Shown piece after piece: positions 54,975 to 64,000 of a stretch of 64,000 bases of DNA. The stretch's first letter is position 1, and every line of letters begins with the position of its first letter. Made by a program: the position numbers and the translations under genes. Source of the DNA: Podarcis raffonei (taxonomy: Eukaryota > Chordata > Lepidosauria > Squamata > Lacertidae); NCBI RefSeq assembly GCF_027172205.1, contig NC_070614.1, forward strand, positions 33,098,001-33,162,000, given 5' to 3'. The notes under the pieces were generated by a model. That model searched no databases. It saw nothing but the letters and a program-made list of their open reading frames with translations, and was not told the origin of the DNA.

Positions 54975-55450
54975 GACTCAATTCAAAGTGCTAGTTTTGT
55001 TCTATAAAGCCTTAAACGGCTCAGGATCACAATACCTCAAGGACCACCTCTCCCTATATGAACCTACCTGGATTCCGTGATAATCATTTGAGGCCCTTCT
55101 TCTTGTGCCACCTCCACAAAAGCTCCAGAGGGTGGCAGCACGAGAACGAGCCTTTTCTGCAGTGGTTCCTGATTTGTGGAATGCTCTTCCTGGGATGGTT
55201 TGACTGATGCCTTCATTATACACCTTTAGTGTGCGATGAACACATTCTTTTCAACCAATTATTGGACTGATTAGCATCCTATAGCCTTTTAAATGTGTTT
55301 GTTGGAGGGGGTGAGGGTGGGGGAAAGGGAGGTTGTGCTTTTCATTATTGTTTTTATTATATGTATTGTGTTTTTATCTTGCAACTTTATGTTGTGAACT
55401 GCCCTGAGAACTATGGATGAAGGGTGGTATATAAATTTAATAAATAAATA
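54975..55450 (+). mobile_element. L2-type 3' end, V2R-4 unit
   Basis: Copy of 15880-16290. Its AATAAATAAATAAAC tail is the insertion site of the CACTGG transposon. Confidence 0.7.
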
Positions 55451-55453
55451 AAC

Positions 55454-57366
55454 AACACTGGTCAACAACAAATTTGTTGTCTGCGTTTTTTCAGCTGATT
55501 TAGGATGAATCTGATGCGCTGAATCCAAAAATCACATTGGTTTTGCTCAATCAGGTCAAGTTTTTGAGCTATGGCCACATGTCTTTTTTATGTTTTTGTT
55601 CACATGTACGCTTGTGTGGAGCATTTAGAAGAAGTTGGTGGGGGTAAAATGCCTTGTCAAATAATTGTTTTGATTGGAAATGCTTATTTTAATGACAAGA
55701 AGTATTCAGGTCCGATAGTTCTGGATGATTATGTCAAAAAGGGATCAGTTTGAAGTCATAAAACCTCGAAATCTTCCATAAATTGGTCCAGCAAAGCATA
55801 AAGTTGGAGGATCAAAACTAAGTTAATGGGGCAGCGGCCCCACGAAGTATCCTGATCTTCAATCAGCATGTCGTCCTGTCGCTCATTGTGATGAAATTCC
55901 AGTGGCTATCTTCGGAGAACTTCCTGATATTAGTGATGAAGATGCCTCCAGTGTTGAAGGACATGAAGAAGAAGTGGTTCTTGAAGATGATGCTCCACAT
56001 CCATTTTCCCAAAAGGAGTTGAATGATCTAGTTCGCGACCTCAGCTTGTCAAAGGACTCTGCCGAACTGTTGGCATCCAGATTGAAGGGAAAAACCTCCT
56101 CTCTGACAGTGCTTGCATCAGCTTCTTGCGCAACAGGCATCAAGAGTACCTCCGTTTTTTCTCAGAAGAGAAGGACTTGGTGTACTTTGCAGATATTGCA
56201 CAGCTTCTGCTCAAGCTTGGAGTGCCACAGTACGAACCCAAAGATTGGAGACTGTTCATTGACAGCAGCAAGCGATCACTGAAATGTGTTCTGCTACACA
56301 ACGGCAACCAGTTTGCCTCTATACCCCTGGCTCACTCGAGTACACTGAAGGAGAACTATGAAGCGGTGAAGTATGTGCTGGAGAAAATTGGTTATGATCA
56401 GCATAAGTGGTTTATTTGTGTTGACCTGAAGATGGTGAACTTTTTGTTGGGACAACAGTCTGGCTTCACCAAGTACCCATGTTTTCTGTGCATGTGGGAT
56501 AGTAGGGACTGTGCTCAGCATTACACGAAGAAGGACTGGCCTGTGTGGGAGGAATTGGTGCCTTGCAAAGAAAGGAACGTCATCAACGACCCTCTGGTGG
56601 ACAGAGACAGAATACTCTTCCCACCGCTGCACATCAAGCTTGGCTTAATCAAGCAGTTCACCAAGGCTCTGGACAAGGATGGTGACTGCTTCATTTATTT
56701 GTGCCAGGCTTTTCCAGGATTGACCATGGAGAAGTTGAAAGCTGGCATCTTTGATGGTCCTCAGATCCGCCAGCTCATCAGAGATCCAGAGTTCGGAAAC
56801 TCAATGAACGAAGTGGAACTGGAAGCGTGGAAGGCATTTGTTCTGGTAGTGAAGAACTTTCTTGGCAACAATAAGGCCAGAAACTACGCAGAACTTGTCA
56901 ACAACATGCTGACTGCTTTCAGAAACCTGGGCTGCAACATGAGCGTCAAGATGCACTACCTATTTTCACATATGGACCGGTTTCCTGAGAACCTAGGTTC
57001 AATGAGTGACGAGCAGGGGGAGAGATTCCATTAGGACATGAAAGAGATGGAGACCAGGTATCAGGGTCGCTGGGACACAGTCATGATGGCTGACTACTGT
57101 TGGACTCTGAAGAGAGACCTCCGTGCTGCTGAGCATTCCAGGAGTTCCAAGAAACAGAAGTTCAAGCCCTGAAGTTTGAAAAATGGTGAGGCAACATGCA
57201 ATTTACGTGTACTTACCTTTATCAATGCCCACCATTCAGTTTACAGAAAACCTGACCTGATGGAGAGAAACGGATGCCATTTCCTGATTCAGCAGTGCAA
57301 AAATACCCTAAATCAGTTGTAGAAATCTAGACAACATTCAAAAAGTAAAAAATTGTTGCCCAGTGT
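55454..57366 (+). mobile_element. DNA transposon with CACTGG ends, defective
   Basis: The left end ACACTGGTCAACAAC is mirrored at the right end (GTTGCCCAGTGT). The 7-bp sequence AATAAAC flanks both sides (55447-55453 and 57367-57373), a possible target duplication in a low-complexity site. Inside is one large frame for a transposase-like protein (55890-57175). It inserted in the L2 tail of the V2R-4 5' flank and is absent from the matching place near V2R-3 (about 37300). I recall this protein type from repeats of many animals but cannot name the superfamily. Confidence 0.7.
55890..57175 (+). pseudogene. Transposase-like protein of the CACTGG transposon
   Basis: The longest open part (56126-57034) encodes 302 residues. 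Blocks include LFIDSSKRSLKCVLLHNGN, CVDLKMVNFLLGQQSG, the cysteine pair CFLCMWDSRD, FPPLHIKLGLIKQFTKALDK, FPGLTMEKLKAGIFDGPQIR and MSDEQGERFH. The preceding segment (PDISDEDASSVEGH, HPFSQKELNDLVRDLSLSK) lies in another frame, with a frame change near 56100. A TAG at 57032 interrupts a tail that continues RYQGRWDT and MMADYCWTLKRD. The conserved aspartates could be part of an RNase H-like (DDE) active site, but this is inference only. Confidence 0.6.
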
Positions 57367-57579
57367 AATAAACCTTGTCTATGGGCACCAACAATCAGAC
57401 TAGCCCACCCACCACCAGTGCCACACTCACCCACATCTTTTGCTCTAGCCGAACAAGCATTGGAATGAGTTCTATACATCTACAACTGTTTGTGTGTAGA
57501 GATTCCCCATGAAAGAAGGATTCCTGTATGGAGAACCTCTAGCTGTCTAAAACTTTATACGCTTCTTCCACGGTCATAA

Positions 57580-57680
57580 AATCATGGAATTGTAGAGTTG
57601 GAAGGAATCTTGAGGGTCATCTGGTCCAACTTCCTGCAAAGCAGGTCCATTGACTGCACAGACCATGGGGGAGTATTGCA
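57580..57680 (-). mobile_element. CR1 3' end fragment, V2R-4 unit
   Basis: Reverse CR1 3' end: GAATTGTAGAGTTGGAAGGA, GAGGGTCATCTGGTCC, GCAAAGCAGGTCC. Confidence 0.65.
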
Positions 57681-57798
57681 AAGGAAGTGGAGTACATTGC
57701 ATGGCATCAGTGATTGGTAGTGACAGGTTGTTTGTCCCCATGATCCCACATGTACAAATGGATGGGGAAGGATTTAGGTTGCTCTTTATTGTAGAGCA

Positions 57799-58122
57799 GG
57801 AACGCGGGTGGCGCTGTGGTCTAAACCACAGAGCCTAGGGCTGGCCGACCAGAAGGTTGGTGGTTCGAATCCCCGTGACGAGGTGAGCTCCGGTTGCTCA
57901 ATCCCTGCTCCTGCCAACCTAGCAGTTCGAAAGCATGCCAAAGTGCAAGTAGATAAATAGGTACTGCTCCGGCGGGAAGGTAAACAGCATTTCCGCCACA
58001 TGACCCGGAAGCTGTCTACAGACAAACACCGGCTCCCTCGGGCTATAGAACAAGATGAGCGCTGCAACCCCAGAGTCATCCGCGACTGGACCTAACAGTC
58101 AGGGGTACCTTTACCCTTTACC
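57799..58122 (+). mobile_element. Sauria-type tRNA-derived SINE
   Basis: The tRNA-like head shows A-box and B-box style sequence (GTGGCGCTGTGGTCTAAACC and GGTTCGAATCCCCGTGACGA), then a core (CCTAGCAGTTCGAAAGCATG) and a 3' part resembling BovB tails (CGACTGGACC) with a TTTACC repeat. A perfect 14-bp duplication, TTTATTGTAGAGCA, flanks it at 57785-57798 and 58123-58136. This family would be mobilised by BovB. The head is not a functional tRNA gene. Confidence 0.85.
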
Positions 58123-58136
58123 TTTATTGTAGAGCA

Positions 58137-59623
58137 AACATGCTGGATTTAAACATCTGGGCCCTCTGAGTGCACCAGAATGTAGATATGCAGAATGTAT
58201 GAACCAATGTGCACACAGCTCTGACAAAACTGTCCCATCCTGAGAAATTCTACCAAAAAAAAAAAAAAAAAAGGTTTTCCTTACGTACTTGCCACCTTGT
58301 AAGCACAGTACTCTATTATTACTTTGATAAATGTATGGTATTTTAAAACTGATTTTCTTATTAAAAACAAACAAGCACATGCGTAAATGGAATTAAACAG
58401 AGCATGATTATGTGAATGTGAAATGTAAACTGGGCAGAAATAAGTAGGTTTTTCAATCAAAATCCCTGTGTTCCTTCAATGTGTGCAGGAGTTCATATGA
58501 ACTTCATAATTCCTTTGATTATAATCTGAAGGCTCTTTGGATGAACTTAACTCTTCCACTGGTCAGATCTGGATCTACCAGGCTACATAACGCTGACTAC
58601 TTAGGACAAAATAATATGTTTATGATTCAGGTGGAAAGAAGAAAAAATCTTCTAGCACTTTTGTTATGCATGATACAACTTCAGAAGTCAACAACACACT
58701 GGGGAAATGATAATCATACCTGTTAATGCCACTGACATTCAGCACAGGCTAGCAACACACACAAAAAAACAAGATTGTGAAAAAGAGCTATAAAACCCTT
58801 GTATCCTTCAAAACTAGATCCAGGTATTGGCAGGGCTCTGTCATTCTTCTGTTATGGAGCTCCTGCTTAATGATCACTGTGTGGGATTAGAAGAATATTA
58901 TCTGAACCATGAGTAATGGACCAAGAACTATAACATCAACTCAGAGGATAAGCTTTTGGCTCCATCCTGTTTGAAATATGGCAAACCTAACAGAGGACAC
59001 AATCTTGCTGCTCTTCTCCGACTGAGAGGAAATGTCTCCTATGGAACCATTTTCTTTCCAGCCAGCTGGAACAACTGGTGGCTGACTACAGTGAGGGCCC
59101 TTCAAAAACCATCCAGATCCCCTGAGGAAGTGGGACTTACTGCACTGCAATTAAGCCAACATCTGTAAGGCTTCACTTGGAGATAGGCCTTTGCAGAGTT
59201 AATGGCTTGCAAAGCTACCATATCAGAGCCTTAGGTGGTCTTAGTGCCTTAAGCAGCTGACAGGACACTTTTGGAGCACCCAGTGAGCTTCATAGCAAAA
59301 GGCAGTTAGTGTTGCTTTCCTTTCTGGTTGGTTGTCCCTACCCACTTTTTGTTGCCACCTCAGTCTCTGTCCTCTCATCAAATCAAAATCTCATCAAATG
59401 TCCCTTATGTCCCTCACAGCAGTGCCTTATAACCAAAAGGTACTCTGGTCATAAGCATTCCATTCAACACTTGTGTGTGTGTGTGTGGGGGGGGGGAATT
59501 CTATGCCATTAGTATGTGGGCACAGGGTGGTATACAAATAAATAAAAAATAGTAAATCTAAAGTTTGCTGCTATGGCAACCCACACACAATGGAGAGATG
59601 GAAATATATTATTTCATTTTCTT
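58137..59623. other. Spacer between V2R-4 flank and V2R-5: nothing recognised
   Basis: No coding or repeat family is identified. Simple features only: an A-run at 58255-58273 and a (TG)n(G)n run at 59471-59497. Confidence 0.5.
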
Positions 59624-59715
59624 TTCCTTATCAGTTCCTCCCTACTGTTCAACTGAGGCCTCAGCACAATGTTGTAGCGTTTAGGGGAAAGATTCAACCC
59701 AGTAATCCAGCATAT
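59624..59715 (-). pseudogene. Relic of a V2R exon 6 3' end
   Basis: About 90 bp match the last part of V2R exon 6 plus the bases just past the stop (on the plus strand ACTGAGGCCTCAGCACAATG, then GTAGCGTTTAGGGGAAA), 240 bp beyond the V2R-5 stop. The match breaks off after the region coding GLLG. It is a small leftover of a partial duplication or a lost neighbour. Confidence 0.6.
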
Positions 59716-59861
59716 CTGAGGTGGGTTCAAGTCTATTCACAGGAATTAAACAGAGACGTCTGCACCCTTGCTTGAATTTTGTTGGGATCTCTATCAACAC
59801 ATTATCCCTCTGCCTCCCAGCCTCAATATAAATTAAAAACAAAGATATGCACACATATATT

Positions 59862-60763
59862 TCATTTTATTTTCCTCATGAGGTGTTCCCTGCTGTTCAG
59901 CCCAGGCCTCAGCAGAATAATGTAGCATTTTGGGGAAAAGATGCAACCCAGTAATCCGGCACTGGAACATAAAATGGAGAAGATCTCCACAGCCACCATG
60001 TATTTTCCTTTGGTGCTCAGGTAGGTTGGAACAAAGGACAGCCAAACACTGCAAAACACCAACATGCTGAAAGTGATGAACTTGGCCTCATTGAAACTGT
60101 CAGGCAACCTCCTGGCTAAAAAAGCCACAATGAAGCTGGTTATGGCTAGAAAACCCATGTAACCCAAGACACAATAAAACATGGTAACTGAACTTTCATT
60201 ACATTCCAAGATGATTTTTCCATGCAATGAGTGCATATCTGAATTTGGGAATGGAGGGGAAGTACTTAACCAAAGAGTACAAACACCAGCTTGAAAAAAG
60301 GTGCAGGAAAGGACAATGGAATTTGCCAAACCTTTCCCTACCCATTTCCTAACTCTGGCACCTGGTTTAGTTGCCATAAATGCTAGAATTACAGTAACAG
60401 TCTTTGCCAACACTGAGGAAAGGGCCAAAGAGAAGATGACACCAAATGTAGTTTGTCGAAGAAGGCAGGTTACTGTTCCAGGTTGTCCAATGAAGAGCAA
60501 AGAACAGAGGAAGCAAAGAAGGAGGGAGGCCAGGAGGATGTAGGTGATGGTTCGGTTGTTGGCTTTGACTATGGGAGTGTCCCTGTGCTTCATAAAAATT
60601 CCAAGTACTGAAGTTGTGATGAAAGAGAAAGAAATAGCCAAGATAGTTAAGATGATCCCTAAATCTTCTTTGTAAGAGAAGTAGCTTAGAACTCTTGGAA
60701 TGCATTGAGTTTGGTCCTTGTTAGGATACTGGTCTTCTGGGCAATTGATACAGGAATCCATGT
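59862..60763 (-). CDS. VMN2R: V2R-5 exon 6 (seven-transmembrane domain)
   Basis: The exon opens in phase 1 with [20 protein letters not shown]. Seven helices follow, with [51 protein letters not shown] and [16 protein letters not shown]. The tail is REHLMRKIK. It is open to its stop and noticeably more diverged than the V2R-3/V2R-4 pair. Confidence 0.92.
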
Positions 60764-63310
60764 CTTTTAAAAATGAAAAAAGGAAAAGTAAGAGTATTAT
60801 TTCAAAATGTATGAGAAAGTCAATTCTAAACATTAGTGAGAATACATCCTTTTGTGATCTTGCATTCATGCAATTCTTTTATCAGGCAGCCAAGATTGCC
60901 TAGTCTGCCTTTGGAATTGCTACAAATGTGTAGCTCTTTTGAAAGGTATTTGTTATGTGAATTAACACTACATCCATTCAGTGGGTGCACACCTTCTGAC
61001 CAAAACATAATAGATAATGTTTTACTTTATGGAAATTTATTGATATACCAGGAAATTATATCTCTTACCCTTTTGGTGAGAGATCATCCCTTCTGGACAT
61101 GGGGCACAATCATAGCAGCAAAATTTCTCCCCCTCCTTCTTTTTCCTGCTGTAGCCAGGATTGCAGTTGCCATTGCATACAGAAACTGGCAATATCTGTG
61201 CAGAAATATTATGGATGATTATAAATGAGAGAGGTTTTGTTTGTTTTTAAAAAAGAGTGGCAGTTCTGCAAATAGCGTGCCACTTCTGTGTAATAGATTA
61301 CATAGTCTGATAGTACTGCTGTTATAGGCTTCAGCTTCAAAGGGAAAAAAACGTACATAAGTGGTGTTGGGTGTGCTCTCATATTTGAATCATTTTTCTT
61401 CTTGACTAAGATGAATCTCCCTGCCCCAAATAATAATAAATTTAAAGTCTAAATCTTTGCAGACCTGTTCTCTCCACACTGAGTTAGAATTAAACTTGAT
61501 TAACCAGTTTAAAGGCTTGATTACAAAGATTAATGCTTCAACCATGAAGATAGCTGTTCTTGTGCCCAGATCTTAGGAAAAATCAGCAAGATGATAAATG
61601 TTGCTTGCAGTAAGAACTAGTTTTTTGTTTTTTTTTTAAGAATGGCAGGCCTGTAAATAGTGTGCCAACTCTAGGGGGCCGAGGGATCTTCGCCCCCCTC
61701 AATATTTCTTTGAAGAGGACCCAGCAGAGATCCTGGTTTTCTTTCCCCCATAAGACATTTAGAGATGGATCATGAGGTCAGAGTAAACTGAGATTTCCAG
61801 AACTATGGAAAGAAAGGAATGATCTATATTGTTGTTGTTGTTGTTGAAAAATAATGTTCTCCAGCATAATTCAGTACCTGCACAGAAGGTGGAGTGATAA
61901 ACTGGCCTAATGAACATTTTTTTTTTTGGCATATAATCTTAATTATTTCCCACTTTCTCTCACCTGATTAAAACATTGGTGCCAGACAATTTGGTCTTCA
62001 TGAATCAATAACTCTTTGCCTGGAGGAGCCTGAGGATCCAATCTTCCAACGTTGACTCTGACGACTGAGCCATTGGAGAACATCATCCAGTTTGTAATAT
62101 CAAAACTTGCAACTAATTCTCCATTGTCATCATCAAAGCGTATTGTTTCTCCGACAGTATTATTGAATATGATATGCCTTAGAAAGTCATGAACCTACAT
62201 TGAAAGACAATATAAAGAAAGAGATAATTAGGTCTTGGAGCGACTCCAATGAGTTTCACAAAGCCCTATCATAGTGTATGTTTTGTTTTATTTCTGGACA
62301 ATATATGTGATTACTCTTTATTTCTCGCTGGTAATATTTTTAACTTGTCACAATATCAAAAATCATGATTTTACACTGAAGCTGTTGTTTATTATCCAAA
62401 CAGATTAATAGCACCTAAAGTTTATTTACTTCTGGGTCATACATTAAATTGTAGTTACCTGCCATGGTTGCACATTTTGAAATACCAGTCTCTGATTTCC
62501 TGACAACCTTCTTTGCTTCAATCTCAACCTATATATGCCATGCAAAGCATGTGCCATGGCATAGAGAGCATTGTAGACACTGTAACTATGGCCAGTCATC
62601 TTCATTTCAAACAAAATACCAGGAATGCTCTCCAGCTTCTCCTCCCCAGTACATGTTTCCTTTTCATCTTTCTCCTGCTTCTTTAATGAACAGCTGAATG
62701 CCTGTTCCCAGAAGTCCTGGATAAATCCATCTCCTTTCACTCCAAAAGGCGTTAACCCCTCAATAAACTTTTGAAAGCCTGGTGGCTGATTTGAGTGAGC
62801 GGTGAAAGATATGGAACCATGGAAGGTTTGCATATCCCATGTCTTTTGAAAGGACACCGAGGTGAAATCCCAGTGGGATGTAACAATCCACACTTTACCA
62901 AGAGGAGGCCATTCCATATTGAATGCTACAAAAAGAAATATCCTCACAACCTGAAAAGATGGAGGTTCACCATATATAAAGAATACATTGGATTTTGTCT
63001 CGGTTGCAATTTCATATGTATTCGAGTGCTCAAGAAACAAATCTGTCATCTCAGCCACATAGTTCCATTTTGGTAGCCTTATAATGAAGGCATAACAGAT
63101 GCCATTTTGGGAAAGCATAGGCACCATTGTCTGCAAAAACATGTCCCCTTTGTCATCATTCACAGCAGCAACTCCAACCCATTTCCACCCAAAATGGTGA
63201 AATAACAGCACAACTCCCGTTTGCTGGTGGGATTCAGTTGGAACCATTTGGTACAGGAATGGGTATAGCATTTTGGAACCATGCAGTGGCAAGAATGATC
63301 CATAAGTTGC
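59862..63310 (-). CDS. VMN2R: V2R-5: vomeronasal type-2 receptor, exons 3-6 (5' exons beyond right edge)
   Basis: Exons on the minus strand: 3 = 62459-63310, 4 = 61964-62194, 5 = 61069-61195, 6 = 59862-60763. All are open and in phase. This is the most divergent paralogue here: exon 3 opens [14 protein letters not shown], exon 4 is 231 bp with one extra aspartate codon (FDDDNGEL), and exon 3 has a stronger donor (GTAACT) with no CT microsatellite behind it. Domain order is the same as in the others: Venus-flytrap, cysteine-rich linker ([20 protein letters not shown]) and 7TM. Exons 1 and 2 should lie right of the window, since intron 2 fills 63311-64000. It looks functional in the part seen. 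Confidence 0.9.
61196..61963. other. V2R-5 intron 4: simple repeat only
   Basis: Contains a (TTG)n run at about 61829-61847 and a T run near 61918. The intron is not recognisably occupied by the L2 or BovB copies seen in the other genes. Confidence 0.5.
62459..63310 (-). CDS. VMN2R: V2R-5 exon 3 (main ligand-binding exon)
   Basis: The exon is 852 bp, preceded by the acceptor TTTTTTCAG. It keeps [35 protein letters not shown] and [18 protein letters not shown]. The central block ([38 protein letters not shown]) differs from V2R-1 and V2R-3 and is partly shared with V2R-4. Confidence 0.9.
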
Positions 63311-63369
63311 CTGAAAAAACCAGAAATGATGAATAAATGCTATCTCTTGAAATCATAGCATTGCACTGG

Positions 63370-63800
63370 GTTAGGTAGTTCATCTAGTCGAGATCCCTGT
63401 GTGATGCCGCAAATCCAGAATTTGAGTGATCCCAACAGATGGCTACCTAGCTTCTATTTATGTAATACCTTGAGTGACAGAGAGTGCACATATCTACTGC
63501 TGAACTGTACTGAATAGGTCGCCTAAAAATAAACCAACTTCTAGTGCTATCCTGAGGGTTAGAACAAGTTTTTGTGATCTTCTGTGTGGCAGCCGTTCTA
63601 GTATTTTTACAATGCTATTATGTGCGCTCTTTACTTTCCATTCTTTTCAGAATGAAAATATTCCTTCAAACTTTCTACATAGAGTCTATAACCCGGACAT
63701 TCTGCTCAACTATTAATTCATTCTTATGAATTTCCCATATGGGTTAATTCCTCTCTGCCTTAAATTATACTGTAGTTCTGTGATGGCAGGGTCTATAACC
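63370..63800 (-). mobile_element. Old CR1-type 3' UTR remnant in V2R-5 intron 2
   Basis: The plus strand holds TTCATCTAGTCGAGATCCCT, CAACAGATGGCTACCTAGCT and a stretch resembling the reversed CR1 3' UTR (TGTGGCAGCCGTTCTAGTAT). It is heavily decayed and the call is tentative. Confidence 0.45.
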
Positions 63801-64000
63801 TGTACCATTAGAGGAAAGGGTGATAAGCAAACCCTGTTTCTTGTTAACTTCATCACTATCACCAAGAACTCTTTAATATAGAATTTCCCCTGTGTAGTTT
63901 TAACATTTGAATGCTTGCTCCTCTTGTGCAGATGGCTTCTAAAACCTACAGCAGTTATTTTTAAACTCAGGTCTTAAAGCCTAAAACTCAACAGATTGTA

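Noticed and set aside
57799-57880. Possible tRNA gene
   Set aside because: It has tRNA-like boxes but is the head of a SINE with a long tail and target duplications.

Overview
The window is vertebrate nuclear DNA, almost certainly from a squamate reptile (a lizard or snake). It carries a tandem array of vomeronasal type-2 receptor (V2R) genes, all on the minus strand, embedded in a squamate-style repeat mix: L1, L2, CR1, BovB, a Sauria-type tRNA SINE, MIR-like SINEs, DNA transposons and traces of LTR elements. The species cannot be read from the sequence.

Five V2R units run from high to low coordinates. V2R-5 (59862-63310) has exons 3-6 in the window; its first exons lie past the right edge. 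V2R-4 (40193-53997) has all six exons open, but intron 3 is swollen to about 9.3 kb by L1-type insertions. V2R-3 (28445-34415) is a compact six-exon gene predicted to encode 872 aa. V2R-2 (8390-14413) is a dead fragment: only exons 1 and 2 remain, and exon 2 is split by a full-length L1 whose two reading frames are open. V2R-1 (953-5122) has exons 1-5; its 7TM exon lies past the left edge. Exon sizes are uniform (218, 292, 852, 228, 127 and about 900 bp) and all splice sites are GT-AG. Each receptor has a signal peptide, a Venus-flytrap ligand-binding domain, a cysteine-rich linker and a class C 7TM domain, the expected layout for pheromone or chemosensory receptors of vomeronasal neurons that signal through G proteins.

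The duplicated unit includes about 1-1.4 kb of 5' flank, a MIR-like SINE and an L2 3' end, repeated upstream of V2R-2, V2R-3 and V2R-4. An older L2-like relic repeats downstream of V2R-3 and V2R-4. Between and inside these units lie the mobile elements: L1-A (8672-13993, ORFs open), L1-B (18291-24809, broken, with a solo LTR inside), L1-C (44004-49460, truncated), a short non-autonomous L1 relative with its own 213-aa frame (complete copy 49695-51739), a 5'-truncated but open L2 (about 26466-28165), a BovB tail in V2R-1 intron 4, and a DNA transposon with CACTGG ends (55454-57366).

The points most worth a second look are: the L1-killed V2R-2; a mosaic ligand-binding exon in V2R-4 that looks like gene conversion; a near-identical 1.38-kb repeat that re-creates part of V2R-4 exon 4 and may be a real rearrangement or an assembly haplotype error; the non-autonomous L1 relative with an unfamiliar ORF; and a CT microsatellite placed directly after the exon 3 splice donor in three paralogues.
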